A DNA stretch of 64,000 nucleotides. Origin: Panaeolus papilionaceus (taxonomy: Eukaryota > Basidiomycota > Agaricomycetes > Agaricales). The position numbers and the translations under genes were made by a program. Of this stretch, positions 1 through 10,100 are shown piece after piece. The notes beneath the pieces were generated by a model, which saw nothing but the letters and a program-made list of their open reading frames with translations, was not told the origin of the DNA and did not search any database. Position 1 is the stretch's first letter. Each line of letters opens with the position of its first letter. The DNA is taken from contig JADNRZ010000016.1 of NCBI GenBank assembly GCA_015501605.1, forward strand, positions 620,001 to 684,000, read 5' to 3'.

Positions 1-395
1 CCCTTCAGTGTCTTCCAGAGGGTGGTAGCAGGCTGAAGATCTCGTACGTCCAGAGCTCGAGCTTCGTCGCGATCCATGGCAGAGTCGATGTAGAAACGAG
101 CAACACAGTCGTTACTCTTCCAGTTCCTATGAGCGCGCGGCTCTTTGTCCATATCCGGGCAGGGTACATAACCAAGCACGTAATCCCATAAGCCAGTAAG
201 CCCGAGAGCTCCCTCGATGTCCCATTTCCAGTCGCGCCAGTTACCCTTAGACATGGAGAGCATGGTGCCGGTGAAAGAGGAAGGTGGCGAGAGAAGCGTG
301 ATAGAGGGGCGAGTGAGATCTGTAGACGTGATTTGGACCTCAGTGGAAGATGTAGCAACTGCAGGTTTTGTCTTATCCTCGTTATCCTTTGACAT
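1..395 (-). pseudogene. Ty1/copia gag N-terminus, partial (runs off left edge)
   Basis: An open frame starts with ATG at 395 on the minus strand and stays open to base 1 (131 codons), so the rest lies outside the window. After an acidic leader of about 50 residues the protein has the copia Gag pattern: N-W-R-D-W-K-W near residue 50, then a helix ending GLWDYVLGYVPCP, then a charged stretch and A-x-FYIDSAMD. In copia elements Gag forms the cytoplasmic particle that packages element RNA. The frame begins about 185 bases inside an LTR-like repeat and follows a primer-site-like sequence, as expected for the first gene of a copia element. Assignment to copia is from the Gag pattern and context; pol is not visible. 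Filed as pseudogene only because intactness cannot be judged. Confidence 0.7.
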
Positions 396-580
396 GATGA
401 GCAGATGAGTGATGGTTTATTGGAGAGAGACGTGAAGAAAGTGAATGTGAGGCAGGACAGGATGAAAGAGATTTGGGTTCGTGTTGTGATTGGGCGCAGA
501 ATTAGCGCGATAAGATAAGATTGTCTCGAGATACAAGTTCGGTGCCACTCCGTTATCGGTAGTGGCAATGGCCCATAACC

Positions 581-803
581 TGTTGAACCAGGTAAATCAA
601 ATACTGTAGGAATAAAACAAATAGCTCAGTCGGGGTATATTCGACTACATTATTACATAGACAATACCTGTAGGAATAAAACAAATAGCTACAGAATTGT
701 CAAAACATGAACAAGAGAAATAAGAATAAAGTGGCTCACCTCAGTCGGGGTATATTCGACTGAGGTGAGTGAATAGAAATGAGAAGAATATATACTACAA
801 ACA
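581..803 (-). repeat. Putative 5' LTR of Ty1/copia element (223 bp)
   Basis: Read on the minus strand the segment starts TGTTTG and ends CAACA (TG...CA with a short TGTT/AACA inverted end). It carries a TATA-like ATATATTC near its start and is followed at once by GGTTATGGGCC, which resembles a copia primer-binding site. The gag frame begins 185 bases further on. Inside are two copies of a 23-bp direct repeat (604-626 and 668-690) and two copies of CAGTCGGGGTATATTCGAC. The partner LTR lies outside the window, so the boundaries are inferred from one copy. Confidence 0.55.
735..769. repeat. Perfect 13-bp inverted repeat in copia LTR
   Basis: CTCACCTCAGTCG (735-747) is followed after nine bases by its exact reverse complement (757-769). 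It lies in the U3-like part of the LTR and could form a stem-loop or bind a dimeric regulator. Half of it recurs without its partner at 625-646. Confidence 0.8.
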
Positions 804-948
804 TGATAAACGTCCTTTGTAGTCTACAATTGACCATTTGTTAAATAAAGAGAAAAGATGAAAAAGAAGGAAAGATAAGATATGCCTAAAGGCATGCGAT
901 CACTGATTGTCGATCCGTGATGTCCCCGACATTCTGTCTCAACATGCT

Positions 949-1485
949 ATGACACCAGCTCTCCAAGACGAGCGGCCTGCTTTGGCATCCAAGCGGAAGG
1001 CTGATGACAAGACAGCTGATACTCCCAAGGCTGAGCCTGAAGATGTCAAGCTGTCATCGTCATTGCCAACACAGCCACCAGCGAAGAAGACAAAATTGTC
1101 GGAATTTGCTGTTCTTGCTGAAGCCGAAGAGGCCACTCGTCAAGCAGAGCTTGCTGTTGAGCAAGCTAAGGTTGAGGCCTTGGCAAAATTGAAGATAGAG
1201 CAGCGTCGACAGCGCTCCCTTGATAAGAAAGCCATGCTGGATCATGAGCTTGCGAAGATGAGGCTCAAGATGGAATTCAAGCTACACATGAAGCAGGCTT
1301 CGTCCCAGGCTCAACATCTCCCGTTTGAGAGCTCGTCAACCATTGGGATGCCGCACGACTCGGATTTGGGTGATAACTTTCGTGATGACAACTTTGGTAA
1401 CATTTTTCAATCACATCCAAACGACTACAGTACTTTACATCTTCCGAGTACTAGTGCTAATAATAGTGAGCCACAAGGACATTAG
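949..1485 (+). CDS. Coiled-coil protein, likely second ORF of the Harbinger element
   Basis: A 178-residue frame starting at ATG 949; the frame opens earlier (907) but without an ATG, so an upstream exon is possible. It has a Lys/Asp/Glu-rich N-terminus with a KRKADDKT basic patch, a PPAKKTKL motif that could serve nuclear import, and then a long charged helix of about 60 residues rich in Ala, Glu and Lys (coiled-coil type). I do not recognise a named domain. It ends 52 bases from the stop codon of the convergent Harbinger transposase. PIF/Harbinger elements usually carry a second DNA-binding or accessory ORF, which is the basis for the assignment, but no Myb/SANT domain is visible. It could instead be an unrelated host gene fragment. 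Confidence 0.5.
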   Translation: MTPALQDERPALASKRKADDKTADTPKAEPEDVKLSSSLPTQPPAKKTKLSEFAVLAEAEEATRQAELAVEQAKVEALAKLKIEQRRQRSLDKKAMLDHELAKMRLKMEFKLHMKQASSQAQHLPFESSSTIGMPHDSDLGDNFRDDNFGNIFQSHPNDYSTLHLPSTSANNSEPQGH

Positions 1486-1537
1486 CTATATGTTTTGTAA
1501 CTTGAATTATACATAAATTATTTATATGTTTATCAAA

Positions 1538-3418
1538 TCACTCTCCCCGTAAAAACCTACTTCGCCTAGAACGCCTTTCTTCACGTTCGGAAAACAATTT
1601 CTCCTTCAATTTATCCCGAAATTCCCGAGCTGCCTCTAATTGAGCCACACGGCTACGTCGAGATTGCTGAGGAACAATTTCACTGGGAGTCTGAGTGAAC
1701 GTCGTGTGATTGGTCACAACTGAAGACTCAGCCAGAGCATTTCCAGTGTCATCATCGACTGAGGGCTCAAGTCCTTCAAGGATGAATGGATCTATAACTT
1801 CATCATCATCGCTCATTGCTAGTTTGGCTTCCTTTGATTCACACTCCATTGCGAAGTTATGAAGTGCAATACAGCAGATGCCCCAATAAGTAGCAAGTTT
1901 ATGAGTATTTCGGTCTCGGATGTTGATACGAAGGCTTTTAAGTGACTGAAAGCGACCTTTGAGGAAGCCAATGGCATGCTCAGAGCGAATACGAACAATA
2001 GACACATGATTATTGAAGACACGGTTGTCTGGCTCCTCACCTTCAGGACGTCGGAATGGAGCAACAACCCATGTTTGTATCTAAAATAGCACTATTAGCA
2101 CTCTGCATAATGACTGAAATCAAGATATAAAAAAAACAAACTGGATATGCAGAATCACCCCAGATAAACTCGCCCTCTTCAAAAATCTCAACATGATTCC
2201 GACACATGGATGTTTCCTCCCAGGCCGTCGCATCATGTGTGCTGCCTGTGAATCCACACCCATAATCGATTATTCGCAAGTTAGGGAGATTAACGATCTT
2301 TGAAGGTCAATTAGGTTTGTGCAAAGATATCATAAATTGAAAAATACCTGAAAATTGAGCGAATAGTTACTTTTTCGGTCAAAGTAACTCTCACCATACC
2401 AATGGGGTCGCTCGTAAAGAGGGACCAAGGTCCCATCCACCATGCACCACCCATCTCGCCAGGCAGAGCATGAGTGCTTCTCAATCCACTTCTTTGCTTC
2501 TTCCTTCTCCTCAGAAGTTGGGAGACGAACATGCTGATGGAGGAACTCTGGACGGAGGATTGCAGTCATGACACGTTTGGTTGCAAGTACGACGGTGCCC
2601 TTAGCATAGCCAGACCATTTAGCAACCTTATCAAGACTGCACGCATTACCAGAGTGACCAAATCGATATAGTGCAATGGCGATCTGATGGCAAACAGGTG
2701 TTTGCTTGTTTTGCGAGTTGTTTTGGAAGGCAGGGTCTTTTTTGAGAGCTTTGACAAGGGCATCAAACGTCTTTGGTGTGATACGGAGCTCCTGACGAAA
2801 GTGGTCAGGACGATGCTTCTTGAAGTATGATAACACATGTGGAAGCATAGCTGGTGGTCGATGAAGGCCAGTGCGGGTAGCATGGTAACGAACAGCATGA
2901 AGTGCTGAAATAGATTTAGCAACATGCTTAAACAAGGACGAGCGATGGCGACGATGAGGGTGCGACAAGGGAGAAAAAATATAGGTTTCATCAAAAATGT
3001 CCTCCCACTCGCCTAACTCACTCAAACTCTCATCACTGCTGTTACTGTCTGACTCAGACGACTCCGATTCAGACAAGCTTGAGGAGTCTGATCCCATGGG
3101 GTGGCTTGACCCTTCCGTGGACACCATACTCATTGCTGTGTCAGACTCGGAGAAATCTGTTGACATGCTTGATGCCAGACTTGTCTCAGAAGCGCTGGAG
3201 CTCAGGCTGTCGTCCATAGCTTGAGCAGATGCTGAATTTTGAGACCCTGCATCGTCATTAGCATGGCCCTCTGTACATCTTGGGTGTTGTGTGGTGCGTG
3301 CATGCTTTTTGAGACGATGGGATTTCCGAATGGCATGAAGCTTCCGCCATTTATAGTAAGTTAGGCAGCCTTGGATTAGATTTTCTGTTTGTTGCTGGCG
3401 TATGGTACGGCGTGGCAT
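1538..3418 (-). CDS. PIF/Harbinger DDE transposase
   Basis: Three exons, 3418-2348, 2297-2142 and 2080-1538, give 589 residues. Both introns (50 and 61 nt) have GT-AG ends and keep phase 0. The N-terminal third is Ser/Asp-rich and low complexity. A helix-turn-helix-like region (LDKVAKWSGYAKGTVV) precedes the DDE_Tnp_4-type nuclease core. The likely acidic triad is Asp328 in MVDGTLVPL, Asp405 in WGDSAYP and Glu443 in RSEHAIGFLKGRF, with the family-typical FTGSTHDATAW between the first two. The enzyme would cut and paste the element into TWA targets. The C-terminal 100 residues are a charged tail ending in an Arg-rich helix. The frame is intact, so the protein may be functional. Confidence 0.88.
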
Positions 3419-3713
3419 GGAAATATAGTAAATAGTTGTGAAATTATATTAGAGGGATGATAGGGGACGATGGTAAGTAGAAAAGATAAATAACGCAAAG
3501 TGTCAACACATAAGTCGTTGTCCATTTATAGTAGGTGGCACAGCCCCAGAACTGCTGGAGTTCAGAACTACCACCAAATTTGAACCGGTTTCAAACTGGG
3601 GTGGTCAGAGTCATCCCGGTTCTACCACCAGTTCTGATGTCGAACCCGACTTGGAACCTCAGTCAAACTCTTGTTAAGAACTGCTCCGAACTGCCAACTT
3701 TGACCCCCCCTAT

Positions 3714-3859
3714 TGTAGCTGCAATATTCCGCAGATATCGAACAAGGGTCTTTGAAAAACACTGGTTCCGCGGAATCGCTCAGGAAGAAAATGTAATCAA
3801 TGAAAGTAAGAATGGCCTGTGGCGCTGGACGGTATTCAACTAAACCATGTGCCCAGCCG
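3714..3859 (+). repeat. Left copy of 146-bp KDZ inverted repeat
   Basis: Begins TGTAGCTGCAATATTCCGCAG and is the reverse complement of 26583-26728 with only a handful of mismatches, several of them C/T or G/A changes at CpG. The match stops abruptly at 3713, where the Harbinger end begins. Confidence 0.85.
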
Positions 3860-6605
3860 TTTCCACGGCAGAAGTGATCTTGAATTATATTGCTACGTTG
3901 CGATGGATATCATGGTTGCAGTCACACTGCCACAATCATTCAGTATCTGCAGCCGCGACGCTGGGTGAAAATAGGGATGACGTATGCATCATGTGATCTG
4001 CGGAGAGTCACAATGTGTTCATGGTGGCTGCGCATCCGTGGAATTCTTTGTCAGCTTAGACATGTCAGAACGTGTACCCAGCTCCAACTTGATCCCTTCT
4101 TTTGCACACCATCAAACACAATCCCATGGACACCAAACTTTCCACCCTCGAAGGATATCTGGTAGCCTTGCACGATTTACCGGAGCTGAAGCAGCTCTCC
4201 GTGCTCTGCTGACACTACAGCGAAATGGTATGTGGCTCAGTCGATGAATCACTTACATTTTCTTATGATTTTTGGATCTATTGAAAGTATCAAGCCATCG
4301 CAGATGTTGGTGCCAACAAAGCCTTGCTACCTAAATTATCACAATGGCCCCTCAACGCTGTTTTTCGCATTGTGAGGGAAGCATCCAAGAACCCGACACT
4401 TACGAGTTTATCGCCGGGCTTTTCCTTGAACCAGCTTATCGATGAGCTATGACCAACAGTCATTGTATTGGATGAAGAAATGCCCGCGGAGAAAGACTGC
4501 AATGTAGAGGACCAGAACATGGATGAACCCACGGCACCAGCTGCGCAAATGTCGAGGTTGGATCAGGCAGCGTTGGAGTGGGCTTGACGGAACAAGTGGT
4601 TGAGGGAGGAAGCAGAAGCTCAGAAGCAGAAACCAGAGGGCAAACCTGCTAGGAAGAACACGGGATGTAATGAGGAGGGAGAGGGAAAGGTAGCGGAGGG
4701 TGGAAAGCGGAAGACACAAGGACAGCCAACTTGTGTCGGTGATGATGGAGTCGAACGACATGGGAAGCCCACTGCGGGGGCTGAGGAGTCAAATGGGGAA
4801 CCTGATGTGCCAGCAGTCCCCACCAGCCGCAGCAACAAATTGAGGGGAAAGGGTAAAGCAACCGCAGAAGAATTGGAAAAGCAGATGCAAGAGGCGAAGG
4901 CCAGGGTAATCTGTCCGCTGCCGCGCTCTGAAGATGAAGAGGACGAAGATTTTGCCGACCAGTTGGCCAAGATCCGGAACCTTCAACGTCGAGAACACGG
5001 AGAAGGTACATCCAAACAGGTTGCGTCATCCGAAAGTGGGGAGGATAGGATGGAAGGGGTGGTTGAGCAAGCAGAGGAGAACATTGACGACGAGGAGGAA
5101 GACGACAAGGAAGAGGAGGAAGAGCAAAAGCAACAGGGTGACGAAGATGACGACGAAGCAGCTGAGGGTGACGAAGATGATGACGAAGCAGCCGAGGAGA
5201 GAGCGTCCACAGAGGCAGAAGAACAGCCCTCGGACAAGGAAGGACCCGCTGCAGCGGGTGTTACACCGGGCGGCGTCGTAATTCCCACAGGCGCCCACAT
5301 AGCCCCTCCTCCTGCTGATGGGACCGTTAAGGGATGGGTGGATAAGATTGCGTCTCTCAAGGTCAACATTCCACCATGTACCAGGTGTCGAAATAACGGT
5401 AACACGTGCTACAAGAAGTGGATTGATGGTCCCGTGCAGGGAACGTGTCATTACTGCAGCCACCGTCACATTTCCTGCAACCTCAGTATAAAGCGGATCT
5501 TGAAAAGTTCCAAGGAACCCAAGGAAGTGAAAGCGCCAAAGGGATCAAAACCCAGGGAGAAAAAGCCCGTGGCCGCGAGTAAGGACAAAAGCAAGAAGTC
5601 CCGTAGCGCGGCGACGAAAGGTAAGTACTCATTCAATAGTTGAATTCTGACATCGCTGATGCGAAACTATGATTAGATTTAGCAGCATGTCTGTCGCAAG
5701 CTCACGGCATCATTGAGAAGCTTGAAGTGCGAATTTCGGATTTAGAGTGTGGATCTCTTGTTGAGTCGCTGCACGCAACCTGTGCCGTACAGAAGGATCT
5801 TGAACAGGCCACAGACAGGAACTTCGTGGAAATTGCGAGGGCCTACGAAGAATTGCGCGTGGCCCACAACGAGCTTTGAGGGCACGTTCTCGCCCTTGGA
5901 CGCACTGACCAATTCCTCTTCAACAACATCGAGGCCGCATCGATGGGGATGCGCTCGCATCTTCCTATGGAGTGGCGGGGCGCAGATCCGAAGGTGAAAC
6001 CAACTCAGCTCAATCTCAGAGATTCTGCAGGGGAGCCCATTCATCAGCGCGTTGCGAATCCTGTACTCGGATTTGCCAAGTATTCTCTTCCTCCTCAAGG
6101 TACTGTAATAAGCCGCGATGGCCCATGGCCTGAAAAATACGCAACCGGTTTCCTGCCCGCTAGAACGGGGGAGATGTTTTCGGTTCAGCCGTTGAACCCT
6201 CATCGTCCAGCGACAGCCACCCCAGAACAGATAGCTCAGTCCCTGGCGGAATATCGAACCCGAAATCCAACTGCGGCAAGTGCAAGCGGACACTGTAGTC
6301 CCCAAGTGCAAAGTGCGTTAAATTCGGCAGGACGCCGTGTCTCCCAGAACGTTGCAGCTCCCCCTACTCATCCTTCTGTCGCGGCTCCCCGTACTCGTTC
6401 TCCTGCGCCTTGTCAGGGTTTCCCCATCGAACTGATGACGCCAACCCCATTGCAATCCATAAAAAACCCTCAGTTGGCGCCTTTGATCAGCACCGGATTG
6501 GGTTCCAAGGAAGGACCAAGAGCGCAATCATCTACAAGGAAGGAAACAGTTACAACTGATGCGGACACCGCTGCGGACAAGTCTGAACCTATGGATGTTG
6601 ATCAA

Positions 6606-6610
6606 CCACC
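6606..6610 (+). repeat. Gypsy target-site duplication, left (CCACC)
   Basis: CCACC directly before the 5' LTR; repeated at 12825-12829 directly after the 3' LTR. Confidence 0.9.
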
Positions 6611-7016
6611 TGTCAGGGGATCTCCTGCTACCTCCTATTGTTTTCCTTATTATTGTCTCTCTGTCTCTCTTTCCCCCTATTTCCCTTTCTCTATTTCATT
6701 ATCTGGACATACCATGGACTCATATATATTATATTACACTCTCCTTTAGTTGCCACTCATTCATTATTTAGTTGTTGCCACTGTTTCATAGTCATTCCTT
6801 TGTGTTTCCCTTTGTTTATTCCCAAAGGCATTGTTTGGCATCAAGGCTGATGCCAATGCCAGCTCATCACTTAAATAGCTGTTCCACCTGGGTTTGATCC
6901 TTTACCTCTTTCTCTTTGGATCTCCCCCAGGTGAGTATACTTCCTGTATTTATGTAGAGCTGATATATATCTTTGGATCTCCCCCAGGACTTGTGTGTGT
7001 CTGAGGTGCCCTTACA
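6611..7016 (+). repeat. Gypsy 5' LTR (406 bp)
   Basis: TG...CA ends; same length and, by eye, same sequence as 12419-12824. Contains a duplicated TTTGGATCTCCCCCAGG motif near the 3' end. Confidence 0.95.
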
Positions 7017-7146
7017 GTAGAAAGAGGTCACCTTGGAGACTGAGACTGCATACAGTCTGTTACATCCTCTGTTCTGCTTCTTCTGTTTAGCTGCATTATA
7101 GACTCTGTGCTTTCTCCCTCTCCTCTCTTCTCCCTGTCTGGCAACC

Positions 7147-10100
7147 ATGGATCTCCATACTTCACCACCTCCAGCTGCTTCTGTCTCTCTGTCTCAGTTG
7201 CCTTCCCTGGAAGACCAGGTATCCTCCATGCTTGCTCAGCAGGAATCCCAACAGGTAGCTATCTCCCACTTGAGGTCTTCTGTTCTTTCCTTGCTTCATT
7301 ATTTTTCTTCCACTTTCAATCCCTCTTCCCTTTCTCTTTCTTCTTCCCCTTCTTCTTCTCCCTCCCTTGTTTCTTCTACTTTTCCCCCACTCCCTTCCCA
7401 CTCTGTTGGACAGCTGACAGATGGGATACTACACTCTTTAAACCATGGAACTGTAGATAGAAACTTTCCTCCCCCTTCTTCTTTTCCTTTACCTAGTGTA
7501 AACATGGAACAATCTTCACCTTCTCCTCACCCTCTTTCTTCTTCTTCTCATTTTATTAGTGTACCAATGGAACATTCTTCTTCTTCTTCTCTTTCTTCTA
7601 GTAGTAGTCTTCCTCTTCCCCCCACTTCTATTCGGTCATCCAATAGAGTGGATCCTCCCCTCCCCACTGTTTCTTCTGGTTGCCCCAGTGGAATAGTGTC
7701 TTCCCCTCTCCTCACTGTCTCTTCTGGTTATCCTAGTGGAGTAGTGCATCCCTCTGCCCCTTCTTCTCATCATCTTGGGACTCCTTTGATGATTGCAGAA
7801 AAGGTTAGGCCAGCTCCCCCTCCCCGGTATGATGGTGATCGTCTCAAGGGCAAAGCCTTCTACAACTCTCTCATGGGATACTTCAGACTTCGTCCAGATC
7901 TCTTTCCTGATGAGTCTACCATGATTAGTTGGGCCCTCACGTTCATGTCTGCTGGTCGAGCTGCTCTATGGTCCTGCAGGATCTTTGAGCTCATTGAGGA
8001 AGGTTCCTCTCCTTACGCAACTTGGGACCACTTTGCTGAAGACTTTCGCAAAGAGTTCTTCCCCTTGCGTGAGCAGGAAACTGCTGCCCTCATCTTGGAA
8101 GGTACCTCCTACTTCCAAGGAGATCGTTCTGTTGACGATTATGTCGACTCCTTCCGTGACCTTGTTGCTGAAGCTGGCTACTCTGACCCCTCCTACATCG
8201 TGGTCAAGTTTCACTGTGGCCTCCACCCCTCCATCACTGATCATCTCAGTAAGCGGGTAGCTTCACATCCAGCTCATAATGATCCCTCTGGCTGGTATGA
8301 ATTGGCCCGCCTTGTTGCTCTCAACTTGGCTGCTAATGACACCTTCCATCCGCAGCCTCCTTCTCCTCCTGTGCCTAGCCCACCCTCTTCTCTTCCTCCT
8401 TCCTTCTCACATTTCCTTGACCCCTCCCCTGGTCCTTTGTCTATTCGCACCACTCATGCCCCCTTACGAAAGCCTGTGACAAGTGAAGTCTCTGTGCAAA
8501 CGCCCGCACAAGCTCCACCTCTACCTTGTCCTAAAGTCGTTCTTGACTCTTGTAATCGGTATGCCCCTCTGGTTGATGAGACTCCATCTCTCCCAGATGA
8601 AGACAAGGTTCCCTCCTCTCCATCCTCCCTCCATGATCCTTCTGCCCTGCCCCGCCTGCCTCGTCGCTCCAAATGGGAATGTCGTCGCCTTCCATCCTCG
8701 TGCACCATCTCTTCTCTTGCACCTGGACCTAGCTCCCTTCACCTGAGGGTTGAGATAGAGACTACCGACTCCCATGAGGCTCGATCTGTTAAGGCCTTGC
8801 TTGACACTGGCGCTACTGGTCTGTTCATCGATCGAGAGTACGTCAAGTCCAACCGAATTGCCACCAGGAAGCTCAGCCACCCCATCCCTGTTCATAACGT
8901 GGATGGAATGCTCAACGAGTCTGGTTCAATTACTGAGGTGGTTGACTTGATCCTCCGGTACAACGGCCACACAGAACACGCACTCTTCTGTGTCACTGGC
9001 TTAGGGAAGCAGAAGCTGATCATTGGATACACTTGGTTCAGGGATCACAATCCTGAAGTCAATTGGGAAACTGGAGAAGTCAAGATGTCTCGTTGCAAGC
9101 CTAGCAGTCGATGCTTTGGTTGCAAGAAGGAACTCAATGAGGAAAAGAAGGCTGCTCGTAAGGAAGAAGCCAAGGTGAATGCCTGCTGCTCTGGTCCTGC
9201 CCCCTCTCTCACCCCTGAAGAGTCTTCCCCTGAAGATTCTGATGATCTCAAGTCCTCTGATCTGCCATTTGATCTTGAGGAAGGTGATCGTGTCTGGGTT
9301 TCTGGCTTACTCCCTGAGGAAGCTGAAGAGCATATCAACGCTACTTCAACCATCAGTCAATGCCTGGCTGAAGGTTTCTTGCGTAACTTTGCTCCTCAAC
9401 CAGAACAGACCACTCTCCCTTCCTCACCTCATGGTCCAGTCCCTGACTATCAGAGTCTCTTCCATCATGTCTTCTCTGAAGCTGAGTTTCTTAAGCTTCC
9501 TGAGAGAAGGCCTTGGGATCATGCGATTGAGCTCATTCCTGGAGCTCAACCCAAGGGATGCAAGGTTTACCCATTGAACCCTGCAGAACGTGAAGAGGCT
9601 GAGCACTTCCTTGCTGAGAACGAGGCTCAGGGAAAGATTCGCCACTCCAAGTCCCCCATGGCATCACCAGTCTTCTTTGTGAAGAAAAAGGATGGCTCCC
9701 TTCGTCTGGTCCAGGACTATCGCATGCTCAATGATATGACTGTGAAGAACAAGTACCCTCTCCCTCTCATCTCTGACCTTATCAACCAACTTCGTGGTGC
9801 GCGCTACTTCACCAAGCTTGACATTCGTTGGGGTTTCAACAATGTCCACAGTGGAAGGCTGCTTTTCACACTCACAGAGGTCTCTTCGAACCTCTTGTCA
9901 TGTTCTTTGGTCTCACCAACAGTCCTGCCACCTTCCAAACCATGATGAATGAGATCTTCCAAGATATGATCTCTGAAGGTGTGGTTGTGGTATACCTGGA
10001 TGATATCCTGATCTTCACCAAGGATATTCCTGAGCATCGAGAGGTCACTCATAGGGTCCTGAAGTGTCTAGAGGAACATGGTCTCTGCCTCTGCCTGGAG

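Larger units (their letters stand above)
804..3713. mobile_element. PIF/Harbinger transposon (left end not seen)
   Basis: The unit contains the DDE transposase and its convergent coiled-coil partner. The right flank (3484-3710) has short inverted motifs (ACCACC/GGTGGT, GAACT/AGTTC) and ends in a C-run. On the minus strand this gives a G-rich start, GGGGGGTCAAAGTTGG, suitable for a Harbinger terminal repeat, followed by the trinucleotide TAT. The matching left terminus is not present between 804 and 948, so it is probably beyond the copia insertion or lost. The right boundary coincides exactly with the point where the KDZ inverted repeat begins (3714), suggesting insertion into KDZ. Confidence 0.55.

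Noticed and set aside
5..568. 187-codon minus-strand frame at the left edge
   Set aside because: It overlaps the copia gag frame in another phase; the gag frame has the recognisable W..W and GLWDYVLG pattern while this one has none.
4620..5469. Several minus-strand frames rich in Ser/Cys runs
   Set aside because: Shadows of the Glu/Asp/Lys-rich Zn2Cys6-like gene on the plus strand.
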